From assembly GCA_041395565.1 (NCBI GenBank), contig JAWLAI010000010.1, forward strand, positions 62,001 to 126,000: DNA of 64,000 nt, given 5' to 3'. Positions within the stretch are counted from its first letter, which is position 1; the number at the start of each line of letters is the position of its first letter. The notes below the pieces were generated by a model, which searched no databases, was not told the origin of the DNA, and saw only the letters and a list, made by a program, of their open reading frames with translations. A program made the translations under genes and the position numbers. This document shows, piece after piece, positions 27,377 through 35,595 of this stretch. The stretch comes from Pseudomonadota bacterium (GTDB lineage: Bacteria; Pseudomonadota; Gammaproteobacteria; UBA9214).

Positions 27377-29014
27377 ATGCGCAACGTTTTCATATGTCTG
27401 CTGGCCAGTCTATCGATCTCTCTGGCGCACGCCGCCGGTTTCTCCATGAGCACGGGCAAGTCCCATACCAAGCACTACGGCAAGGATACCTACACCACCA
27501 ACCGTCCCTGGGGCAACATCGAACCGAGCAAACCCGCCCCGCAGTACCAGCCCCCGCAGCCTCTGCCCGGCAACTACTATCTGGGTGCCGCGCCCGGTAC
27601 CGGCTGGTATCAGGCACAGTTGCCCGCCGGAGGCGCCGCCCCCGGCACAACGCCCGAGGTCGAGGTCGAGGTCACCGGTTCGGTTTTCTACGAGCAGCAG
27701 AACATCATCTACACGGCACGGGTCATCAGTGACGGCAATCTCGCCTCGCTCGACGTCGAGGCACCACGGATCGAAGGCGCGGCGCTGGAACTGATCGACG
27801 GCCCGGTGGCCAGTACGCGCCCGAACGGCTACAGCCGCGCCCCGCGTATCGTCAACACCTACCGCTACAAGCTGATGCCGGTGCGCGACGGCGAGATCGT
27901 CATACCGGCGATCCGCTTCACGGGCACGCATGCCGCCGGCGGACAGGCTCAGCGCGGGGACAACCGCTTCAGCATCGCATCATCCGGCCCGTTGACCCTG
28001 CACGTGGATCCGGCCGATCCAGCCGTCCGCCCCTGGCTGCCCCTGCACGACCTGCGACTGCAGACCAACCTGAATCTGGACGGGCCGGCCAAAGCGGGCC
28101 AGCCGGTGACCCTGACGGTAGAACTGACTGCCCGGGGCGCACTCGGCACCCAGTTGCCCTCCGTAGCGCATCAGCTCGAGAGCACGCAATACCGGGTGTA
28201 TCGTGATACTACGGCCACCCAGAACGGCATCTCCGCGAACGGCCGCTATCTGACCGGCAGCCGTAAGGAAACCTATACCATCATCCCGCTCCAGGACGGC
28301 TGGATCCGGCTGCCCAACATCAACGTGGCGTGGTGGGACGTCGACAGCCAGACAGCACGGCTGGCAGGTCTGCCGTCGACCGACTCCGGCGCGGTACCGG
28401 CGGGACTGGCAGCTGGCGGAGACGGCGCACAGACCTTCTTCCCGATCTATTTCTGGACACCCATGGTGGTGGCACTGGCACTGATCGCTGGCTTCTGGCT
28501 CGGTGCCTGGCATCGCACCCGCCCACTGCTCGCGCGCGCCGGCAACTGGTTCGCCGCCACAGGACGGGGCGTCTCGGCACGCACGCGCCGTGTAGCCTAC
28601 GCCGTCTCACCGGTCCGGCACCTGCGGCAGTTGCGCATGGCCTTAGCCCTGCTGATGCCGAAGTCGGTCAGGATCTGGATGTGCGCACGCTGCCTCGCCA
28701 CGGAGGACAATCCGCAGGCCTGGTGCCAGGAATTCAAGAGCAGGGTTTGCGGTCACCTCGACATGTCGGCCCATGCCACGCTCACGAGTATTGCCGAGCG
28801 GCTGATCCAGACCAGCCCGCGTGCGGAACCGGCGGTGCTACGCGAGCTGGCGCAGACGCTGGACGGCGCCCTGTATGGCGATCAGACGGTCGATTTCCCG
28901 GCCTGGAAGCAGGAACTGAAGCAGCAGCTGCGGCCACGGCTGCTGGGTAGCCGCCGTACCCGGACACGCCGCAGGACCAATCTCCTGCCGGTATTGAATC
29001 CGACGGTGGCCTGA
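27377..29014 (+). CDS. batD: BatD-like protein (oxygen tolerance family)
   Basis: From ATG 27377 it is 545 residues, with a clean signal peptide (VFICLLASLSISLAHAAGF). A TTG six codons upstream is less likely. The N-terminal ~350 residues are beta-rich repeats typical of BatD (VTGSVFYEQQNIIYTARVIS; YRYKLMPVRDGEIVIPAI). A transmembrane helix lies at ~370-390 (FWTPMVVALALIAGFWLGAW), followed by a cytosolic helical domain. It is the last gene of the MoxR-Bat operon and converges with polX. Confidence 0.9.
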   Translation: MRNVFICLLASLSISLAHAAGFSMSTGKSHTKHYGKDTYTTNRPWGNIEPSKPAPQYQPPQPLPGNYYLGAAPGTGWYQAQLPAGGAAPGTTPEVEVEVTGSVFYEQQNIIYTARVISDGNLASLDVEAPRIEGAALELIDGPVASTRPNGYSRAPRIVNTYRYKLMPVRDGEIVIPAIRFTGTHAAGGQAQRGDNRFSIASSGPLTLHVDPADPAVRPWLPLHDLRLQTNLNLDGPAKAGQPVTLTVELTARGALGTQLPSVAHQLESTQYRVYRDTTATQNGISANGRYLTGSRKETYTIIPLQDGWIRLPNINVAWWDVDSQTARLAGLPSTDSGAVPAGLAAGGDGAQTFFPIYFWTPMVVALALIAGFWLGAWHRTRPLLARAGNWFAATGRGVSARTRRVAYAVSPVRHLRQLRMALALLMPKSVRIWMCARCLATEDNPQAWCQEFKSRVCGHLDMSAHATLTSIAERLIQTSPRAEPAVLRELAQTLDGALYGDQTVDFPAWKQELKQQLRPRLLGSRRTRTRRRTNLLPVLNPTVA

Positions 29015-29060
29015 TGTCGCCTGCGTCCGGTGCGGCAGGGCCGTACCGGGGCGCTGCTAG

Positions 29061-30788
29061 CTAGGATGACATCGTACGTCGCAGCAACGGCCGCAGCTGG
29101 CGCAGCGTACGGCTGTTGAGTACGTCCCGTCGTTCCAGCCAGCCGCGCCGCGCCTGCCCGACACCGTAATCGAGATTCGCGAAATCACCCGTGCCGTGGG
29201 CGTCGGAGTTGATCGCCACGAGCACACCCTCCTCGCGCGCCATCTGGCAGTACACATCCAGCAGGTCCAGCCGTTCCGGATGGGCGTTGAGCTCCAGGAA
29301 ACAACCGCGCTCGCGCGCCTTGCGGATGATCCTCGGCATGTCGACATCGTACGGCTCGCGGGTATCGAGCAACCGTCCCGTGGGATGCGCAAGCAGCGTG
29401 AAATGGGGACGGTCCATGGCACGCAGGATGCGTTCCGTCTGCTGCGCACGCGACAGCCGGAAATTGCTGTGCACCGCACCGATCACCAGATCCAGTTCAC
29501 CCAGCACCGTATCCGGCAGGTCGAGACTGCCGTCTTCCAGGATATCCACCTCCACGCCCTTCAGCAGCGTTATGCCCTCCAGCTGATCGTTCAGGCGGTC
29601 GATCTCGTGTCCCTGCTTGCGCAGGCGCGCGGGATCCAGGCCATGCGCCACCGTAAGACGGCGTGAATGTTCCGTGATCGCGAGGTATTCCAGGCCGGCC
29701 GAATGCGCCGCCACTGCCATCTCGCGCAGGGTGTTATGCCCATCCGTGGCTTGCGTGTGCGCATGCAGGTCGCCCCGCAGATCGGCCCGGGTCACCAGCT
29801 TCGGCAGCTTGCCCGCACGCGCCGCCTCCAGCTCGCCGCGGTCCTCGCGCAGCTCCGGCTCGATCCAGGGCAGACCGACACTGCGATACACCGACGCCTC
29901 GGTGCTGCCTGCCGTGCGGCGCCGGCCCCGGAATACGCCGTACTCGCTGATTTTCAGTCCTCGCTCCTGCGCCAGCCGGCGCAAGGCGATATTGTGCTCG
30001 CGTGATCCGGTGAAATACTGCAGGGCGGCGCCGAAACAGGCCGTCTCCACGACACGGACATCCACCTGCAAACCGGAGCGCAGCAGCAGCGTGGCGCGCG
30101 TGGTGCCGCTGGCCAGCACCTTGTCGACTTCATCGTAGGCGACGACGTGCTCCATGACAGAACCATCCGCCGCCGCGACCAGGATGTCGAGATCACCGAC
30201 CGTCTCGCGGGCACGGCGATAGCTGCCGGCCACGACCGCCTGCTGCACGCCCGGGATCTGTTCGAGCCATGCGCGTAGCGGCTCGGCGTACTGCGCGGCC
30301 ACGGCCAGCTTGATACGCGGCTGTGCCCGCACCTGCCTGGAGACAGCATCGAGTATGGCCTGCTCGGTCTTGGCGCCGAATCCCGGCAATTCGCGGATGC
30401 GGCCGTCGCGGGCGGCTCGCGCCAGCTGTTCCAGTGTGCGCACCTCCAGTTCCTGGTACAGCAGGCGTACCCGTTTCGGGCCCAGGCCGCGAATCTTCAG
30501 CAGCTCGGTGACGGAATGCGGTACCTGCCGATGCAGCGTATCCAGCATCCGGCACTTGCCGGTAGCAACGATATCCGCGATGCGGCCGGCGAGATCGGTA
30601 CCGATACCAGGCAGTTCGGTCAGGTCATCGCCCCGCGCCAGCATCTCCGCCACCGGCACGCCCATACCCTGCAGCTGACGCGCGGCGTTGCGGTAGGCGC
30701 GCACCCGGAACGGATTTTCGTTGCGGATCTCGAGCAGATCGGCGATTTCCTCGAACATCGCGGCGATATCGGCATTGTGAACTGGCAT
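29061..30788 (-). CDS. polX: DNA polymerase X family protein with PHP domain (PolX)
   Basis: From ATG 30788 the protein is 575 residues, typical of bacterial PolX. Residues ~1-130 carry helix-hairpin-helix DNA-binding motifs (LTELPGIGTDLAGRIADI; LLKIRGLGPKRVRLLY). The nucleotidyltransferase core keeps its catalytic aspartates (TVGDLDILVAA and GLQVDVRVVE) and the SREHNIALRRLA motif. Residues ~330-575 are a PHP phosphoesterase domain (RGDLHAHTQATDGHNTL; ITEHSRR), which in Bacillus and Thermus PolX gives 3'-5' exonuclease activity. It acts in gap-filling/base-excision repair. Last gene of a five-gene minus-strand run of nucleic-acid repair genes. Confidence 0.93.
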   Translation of the reverse strand: MPVHNADIAAMFEEIADLLEIRNENPFRVRAYRNAARQLQGMGVPVAEMLARGDDLTELPGIGTDLAGRIADIVATGKCRMLDTLHRQVPHSVTELLKIRGLGPKRVRLLYQELEVRTLEQLARAARDGRIRELPGFGAKTEQAILDAVSRQVRAQPRIKLAVAAQYAEPLRAWLEQIPGVQQAVVAGSYRRARETVGDLDILVAAADGSVMEHVVAYDEVDKVLASGTTRATLLLRSGLQVDVRVVETACFGAALQYFTGSREHNIALRRLAQERGLKISEYGVFRGRRRTAGSTEASVYRSVGLPWIEPELREDRGELEAARAGKLPKLVTRADLRGDLHAHTQATDGHNTLREMAVAAHSAGLEYLAITEHSRRLTVAHGLDPARLRKQGHEIDRLNDQLEGITLLKGVEVDILEDGSLDLPDTVLGELDLVIGAVHSNFRLSRAQQTERILRAMDRPHFTLLAHPTGRLLDTREPYDVDMPRIIRKARERGCFLELNAHPERLDLLDVYCQMAREEGVLVAINSDAHGTGDFANLDYGVGQARRGWLERRDVLNSRTLRQLRPLLRRTMSS

Positions 30789-30872
30789 GACACCGGACCC
30801 TCCGCTTGCTACTGATACCGCCCGCCGTAGGTGCAACACGTCACGCCACGGTCAGTGGCGACACACGCACCA

Positions 30873-32303
30873 CTAGCCCTTGATGCACACCAGCGGCTCC
30901 AGCCGCGCCACCTTGCGCGCCAGCCCGGCGGCAGCGGCCGCCGCCACGACCGCGGTCACGTCCTTGTAGGCGCCCGGCGCCTCCTCGGCGACGCCGCGTC
31001 CCGTCGGGCTGCGGACCAGGATACCGCGCGCGGCCAGTTCGTCGATGACCTGCCGGCCGCGCCAGGTCTTGCAGGCCTGGTGCCGGCTCATGGCGCGGCC
31101 CGCACCGTGGCAGGCGGAACTCCAGGAGAGTGCCTCGCCGGCGCGGGTGCCGGCCAGCACATAGGAGGCAGTCCCCATCGAGCCGCCGATCAACACCGGC
31201 TGACCGGCGGCTCGCAGCGCATCTGGCACTGCGGGGTGCCCCGGCCCGAATGCCCGCGTGGCACCCTTGCGGTGCACGTGCAGGCTGCGTGCGCGCCCGT
31301 CCACGACGTGCTCCTCGAGCTTGCAGGTATTGTGCGAGACGTCGTACAGCAGTTCCAGGTCCGCGGCTGGCAATACCCGCGCGAACACCCCGCGTACCAG
31401 GTGGGTCAGGATCTGCCGGTTGGCCAACGCGCAGTTGATACCGGCACGCATGGCACCGAGATAATCGCGGCCGATGGGCGAATCGATCGGCGCACAGGCC
31501 AGTTCCCGGTCCGGCAACGTGATGCCGAATTGCGCTGCAGCCATGACCATGCGTTTCAGGAACTCGGTGCCGATCTGGTGACCGAGACCACGCGAACCGC
31601 AGTGAATACTCACCACCACCTCGCCCGTACGCAGCCCCATGATCCGGGCCGCATCCTCGTCGTAGACCTGCACGATGTGCTGTACTTCCAGATAATGGTT
31701 GCCACTGCCCAGCGTGCCCATCTCGTCGCGCTGGCGCTGCTTGGCATGTTCGGAAACGCAATCCGGTTGCGCCCCGGCCATGCAACCCTGCTCCTCGGTG
31801 CGGGCCAGGTCTGCAGCCACACCATAGCCCTGCGCCACCGCCCAGCGGGCACCGCCCATCAGCATGGCATCCATCTGCGCAGGATTCAGTCTGATCGAGC
31901 CGCTGCTGCCGAGGCCGGCGGGTATGTCGCGGAAGAGTGCATCTGCCAGCGGTCGCTGCACCGCCATGACCGCATCGTGCCGCAGGCCGGTGGTCAGACA
32001 GCGCACCCCGCAGGAGATATCGAAACCCACGCCCCCGGCCGAGACCACGCCGCCCGCAGCCGCATCGAATGCCGCGACACCGCCAATTGGAAAGCCGTAG
32101 CCCCAGTGCGCATCGGGCATGGCATAGGAGGTCGCTACGATGCCGGGCAGCATCGCCACGTTGCAGACCTGTTCATAGACCTTGTGGTCCATGGCGCGGA
32201 TGAGCGCCTCGTCCGCATAGATGACCGCCGGTACGCGCATGGCGCCGTGCGGGTCGATCTCCCAGAGGTATTCGGTATGCCGGCTGAAGAGTCCCGGATC
32301 CAT
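30873..32303 (-). CDS. rtcB: RNA-splicing ligase RtcB
   Basis: The ATG at 32303 has an AGGTGA ribosome-binding site and gives 476 residues, the usual RtcB length; a frame to 32345 lacks a good site. RtcB seals 2',3'-cyclic phosphate or 3'-phosphate RNA ends to 5'-OH ends using GTP and Mn2+. Motifs: GGVGFDISCGVRCLTTGL with the metal-binding cysteine, VSIHCGSRGLGHQIGTEF, SMGTASYVLAG, and SACHGAGRAMSR near the guanylated histidine. The preceding gene encodes archease, its activator. Confidence 0.95.
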   Translation of the reverse strand: MDPGLFSRHTEYLWEIDPHGAMRVPAVIYADEALIRAMDHKVYEQVCNVAMLPGIVATSYAMPDAHWGYGFPIGGVAAFDAAAGGVVSAGGVGFDISCGVRCLTTGLRHDAVMAVQRPLADALFRDIPAGLGSSGSIRLNPAQMDAMLMGGARWAVAQGYGVAADLARTEEQGCMAGAQPDCVSEHAKQRQRDEMGTLGSGNHYLEVQHIVQVYDEDAARIMGLRTGEVVVSIHCGSRGLGHQIGTEFLKRMVMAAAQFGITLPDRELACAPIDSPIGRDYLGAMRAGINCALANRQILTHLVRGVFARVLPAADLELLYDVSHNTCKLEEHVVDGRARSLHVHRKGATRAFGPGHPAVPDALRAAGQPVLIGGSMGTASYVLAGTRAGEALSWSSACHGAGRAMSRHQACKTWRGRQVIDELAARGILVRSPTGRGVAEEAPGAYKDVTAVVAAAAAAGLARKVARLEPLVCIKG

Positions 32304-32360
32304 GGGATCACCTGCCGTCCCGGCGCTGGCTCGCTGAATCCGCATACCGCTGCCGGCGCT

Positions 32361-32819
32361 TCATACATCTACCACGCACTGCGCAAGCCAGACGCCATCA
32401 GCAGCCTGCGACACGCGCAACTCGGTATAGGTTGCCCCCTTGACTTCCACCGCCGGCTGATGACGCGCGGTATCGAGGGGCTCACCCCAGGCCTGCGCGG
32501 TCAGCGTCCCGCCGCGGATACTGACGCAGTAGCGTCCGAACACCCAGCGGCGTGTGGCCATTTCGTAAACCAGGGCATTGAGCCAGTCCACCAGCAGCAG
32601 CTCGACATCGGGCGCCGCGCAGGCGATCCCGATGCTGCCGCCGGCATGAACAAGCTCCGGGTCGGTGATGACCGCGGTCAGTGCCATGGCCGCCTGTTCG
32701 AAGGCCTGTTCCCGGGTCGCCCCGAATCCGCGTACGCCGATATCCGCGCCATGCGGAAAATGCTCCCAGTGCGCGGGCCGACGCACGGCAGCGGCTGCAC
32801 TGGCGCTTTCCCCGGACAT
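32361..32819 (-). CDS. Archease
   Basis: A 152-residue archease, the small protein that stimulates RtcB guanylation and turnover. Family features: WEHFPHGADIGVRGFGAT with the metal-binding aspartate, FEQAAMALTAVITD, LLVDWLNALVYEMATRRWVF, and a C-terminal VEVKGATYTELRV. It ends 57 bases before the RtcB start, the usual archease-rtcB pair. Its N-terminal ~15 residues (Ser/Ala-rich) are an unremarkable extension. Confidence 0.93.
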   Translation of the reverse strand: MSGESASAAAAVRRPAHWEHFPHGADIGVRGFGATREQAFEQAAMALTAVITDPELVHAGGSIGIACAAPDVELLLVDWLNALVYEMATRRWVFGRYCVSIRGGTLTAQAWGEPLDTARHQPAVEVKGATYTELRVSQAADGVWLAQCVVDV

Positions 32820-32934
32820 GCCGGCAGATATATCATCCCGGCAGGCGTCGATACATGACGGTTGTCAATCACACCCGAGATGACGACCGCCGGCACGACA
32901 TCTGGCAGGGCCGGAATTCAGTCGGCAACGCGGC

Positions 32935-33738
32935 TCAGGTGGAGTTAGGTGACAGATCCTCCAACCGCGGCGCTTGGCGCTGCTCACCCGATCCGGCCGG
33001 CTCCCGCCCGAGCGCCGCGACCAGTCGCATGGCACGCTCGAAATGGCTGCCCTTCCAGTAGATCTGCCCGCAGCCGGTGCAACGTCTGAAGTCATCGTAA
33101 TACCTCCGTGTCTTCGGCTGCAGCGCGGCCGCCACGGCCTGCTTGTCAACCTGCTCCAGGACACCGTTGCAGCGGGTGCAGCGGGTAAAGGGCTGCACCT
33201 GGCGGTACAGGTCCAGCCGTTCCAGCACCTCGCGCACCTGCGCGCGCGGTTGGTCGGCACGCACGAAATAACCATGGGTGATGATACGCTGCTGCAGCAG
33301 GGCGCGGTCGCGTGTGAGCACGATACGCGACTCGTCCACCGATATGCGTGCGACCTCGGCGTCGGTCAGGTCATTGGCATAGCGACAATCGAAGCCCAGC
33401 AGACGCAGATAGCGCGCCAACCGACCCAGGTTGACGTCCGCCACGAAGCGTGGCGTCCGCAGGGGCGCGGGGCGCAGACGGATGAGCGGACTGATATCCA
33501 CGGCCTCGAACACCGGGTAGACGCTGATCCTGTCACCGGCCTGGACGATGCGGGAGAAGTCCACCGAGACGCCGTTGACCAGAATGAGGTCTACCTCGGT
33601 ATGCGGCACACCGAAGGATTCGATCATGTCCTTTACCGACGTACGCCGCCGGCAGTCGTGCACGATGTCCCGCCGGCGCAATGCCGGTGCCAGAAAATCG
33701 TTCAGCTCCTCGTAGAAGCGCAGGATGACCTCAGCCAT
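32935..33738 (-). CDS. Mut7-C RNase domain protein with ubiquitin-like N-terminus
   Basis: From ATG 33738 (GGGAG just upstream) the protein is 267 residues. Residues ~1-85 are a ThiS/MoaD-like (Mut7-C ubiquitin) beta-grasp domain (LILVNGVSVDFSRIVQAGDR). Residues ~95-245 are a Mut7-C domain with the PIN-like aspartate motif RFVADVNLGRLARYLRLLGF, the later IVLTRDRALLQQ, and a four-cysteine zinc ribbon (RCTRCNGVL; RRCTGCGQIYWKG). Members are predicted RNases related to the exonuclease Mut-7 C-terminus; none is well studied. Its position between a RelA/SpoT-like gene and archease-rtcB supports a role in RNA processing. Confidence 0.88.
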   Translation of the reverse strand: MAEVILRFYEELNDFLAPALRRRDIVHDCRRRTSVKDMIESFGVPHTEVDLILVNGVSVDFSRIVQAGDRISVYPVFEAVDISPLIRLRPAPLRTPRFVADVNLGRLARYLRLLGFDCRYANDLTDAEVARISVDESRIVLTRDRALLQQRIITHGYFVRADQPRAQVREVLERLDLYRQVQPFTRCTRCNGVLEQVDKQAVAAALQPKTRRYYDDFRRCTGCGQIYWKGSHFERAMRLVAALGREPAGSGEQRQAPRLEDLSPNST

Positions 33739-33793
33739 CGCTCCCCCGTGTTCCGGGCGGCACTGCACAGTCCGCGCGAGCAGCAGTCCCGGC

Positions 33794-34936
33794 TCACAAC
33801 TCGTGCAGTTCCACTGACGGGTTGTTGAACAGCCTGCGCCGCACCTCATCGAAATAATCCGGCAGGTAACGGTCGCGGATGCGCAGCGGCAGCCGCTCGA
33901 GCGTCCGGTACGGCAACGCCGGATAGGTGAACAGGAATTCCAGCAGAAAACCCACATTCTGCGCCAGCTGTCCATAGTAGCGCGGGTTGTGGCGCTGGCG
34001 GATGATACGATCCTCGTGCATGCAGCGGCCGATCTCACCCTCCAGCATTTCCAGATAGCCGGTAACAATGATTTCCACATTGACACCGGCCTCCCCCGCG
34101 CACACGAACTCGCGGAAGGCCGCGTCGGCCCGCGCGGATGAATAGCCGTGCGCGGCGAACACCCGCAACATTCCGTCGTGCAGGGGTTCGGCCAGTATCG
34201 CAGCGCGGTCGGGATGGTGCTCGACCACGATATGGGTGGCACGATAAATACCGTCGTGACGCTCCTGTTCGATTACGCGATCACCACCCGCCTGCAGCAA
34301 GTCAAGCAGCTGGGTGAAATGCCGCGCCTCTAGGACGAGCTTGACCCCGGCAACATCGTTGACGACCAGCGCGCCCGGCGCTGGCTGGAAATCGTGCACC
34401 CGCAGAAGCACAAGCTGTTCCGCCTGCTGCTGTTCGGCAGGCGTCAGCGCCGGCGCACCCGGCAATCCTGCTGCACCGCCCGCTTCATGCAGCCAGTCGA
34501 CCACGCGGCGCGCGCATTTTTCCGCCAGTCGCCGGATGCGCTTGACCCGGCTCGAACCGAGATATTGCATGGAACCGGATCGGCTGCGGAAATAGAGCCT
34601 GCCGTGGAATGGCGTCTCGCGATAATACTGTCCGGGATTGTGTGCATAGGCGGCGCCGAGCGCCACGCACCGGGCGCAATCCCGCGGCAGGTCACGGCTG
34701 ATGCGGTCCCGGAGCGCACCCTTGGTCGTAACCGTCTCCGTGTGCAGAGCAGCGCCGTGGAGACCCTGTAACAGGCGGGCCGAGAAGCGCTCCAGATAGC
34801 GGGAGACATAGACGTTATTGAAATGCACCAGGCGCAGGATCTCATCGACGTCACCGGCCTGCAGGTCATCATGCAACCAGCGCCGGATCACCTGGTACAG
34901 CCGCTCCCGGTGCAGAAAACCGTTGATCAGGATCAT
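33794..34936 (-). CDS. Hypothetical protein with RelA/SpoT-like nucleotidyltransferase features
   Basis: A 380-residue soluble protein. I do not recognise a named family. The order of three segments in residues ~190-300 resembles the RelA/SpoT synthetase fold: VNDVAGVKLVLEA (192-204, compare D-x-x-G-x-R), DGIYRATHIVVEHH (228-241, compare GYRxxH), and GVNVEIIVTGYLEM (284-297, compare the E-x-Q-I-R-T strand). There is no HD hydrolase or TGS domain. The N-terminal ~110 residues are helical with a CARC pair (residues 87-90), and the C-terminal 80 residues are rich in Tyr/Arg. It begins the run leading to Mut7-C, archease, rtcB and polX, 55 bases before Mut7-C. Function in nucleotide or RNA modification is inferred. 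Confidence 0.6.
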   Translation of the reverse strand: MILINGFLHRERLYQVIRRWLHDDLQAGDVDEILRLVHFNNVYVSRYLERFSARLLQGLHGAALHTETVTTKGALRDRISRDLPRDCARCVALGAAYAHNPGQYYRETPFHGRLYFRSRSGSMQYLGSSRVKRIRRLAEKCARRVVDWLHEAGGAAGLPGAPALTPAEQQQAEQLVLLRVHDFQPAPGALVVNDVAGVKLVLEARHFTQLLDLLQAGGDRVIEQERHDGIYRATHIVVEHHPDRAAILAEPLHDGMLRVFAAHGYSSARADAAFREFVCAGEAGVNVEIIVTGYLEMLEGEIGRCMHEDRIIRQRHNPRYYGQLAQNVGFLLEFLFTYPALPYRTLERLPLRIRDRYLPDYFDEVRRRLFNNPSVELHEL

Positions 34937-35595
34937 GCCGCGTTATCCCGGCGCCCGCGGTCACGGTACCGCACCAGCGCACACTTGGGCTGCATGATCT
35001 GAACCGTTGCGGCCTGCTGCATCATCCGCCCCTTGATCCAGCCGCATGCCATTCCTTGCCGATGTTTCCTGCATATGGCTGAACGCGATCCTGCAGACCG
35101 CCCGTGGTGTCGCTGATCACCTACAGCAAGCCCTGCAGCGCCAGTAAGCCCATGATTTCAATCATCGCACAGTGTACCTGTTCAACGACATCGCAGCGTG
35201 CGTGCACGCGCTCCCGGCGCTGCGTACCGGCACGCATTCATAATATCCGCAAATTCATGCGGTTATAACCCCATCCGCGCGAACCGCAGCTGCGTTAACC
35301 GCCGTCACGCCACCTGCAGCGGGCGCAGACGGCAGCGAATCGACGACAAATGCGCTGTGACGCATGCACGGTCTCACGTCGGCGACGCTGCGGGCCGCTT
35401 CGGGCGAATGCACGCAAACACTGTAAATAAAGGCATTTGCTGCATTCACGTGCAACAGGTCACGACGTCGCGGAAGTGTGCGCCAGGCACGGTCCGCACG
35501 CTGGCACGAAGATTGCTCTGACTCTGCAAAAACAGAATTCCTCAATACCTCCGGCTGCGTCACGACCGGAGAGAACAGACAGAGTAGCGATCCAT
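34937..35595. other. 659-bp divergent intergenic region
   Basis: No coding region can be supported between the RelA-like gene (minus) and the long FN3 lipoprotein (plus). The final 100 bases carry a perfect sigma-54 promoter (35502-35517). As at 18209-18868, an unusually long upstream space precedes that promoter. Confidence 0.5.
35502..35517 (+). promoter_or_regulatory. Sigma-54 (RpoN) -24/-12 promoter
   Basis: TGGCACG (35502-35508), AAGA, TTGC (35513-35516) followed by T: a full match to TGGCACG-N4-TTGCW, with GG and GC ten bases apart. It stands 80 bases upstream of the lipoprotein ATG at 35596, nearly the same distance as the element before the related gene at 18869. Confidence 0.87.
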
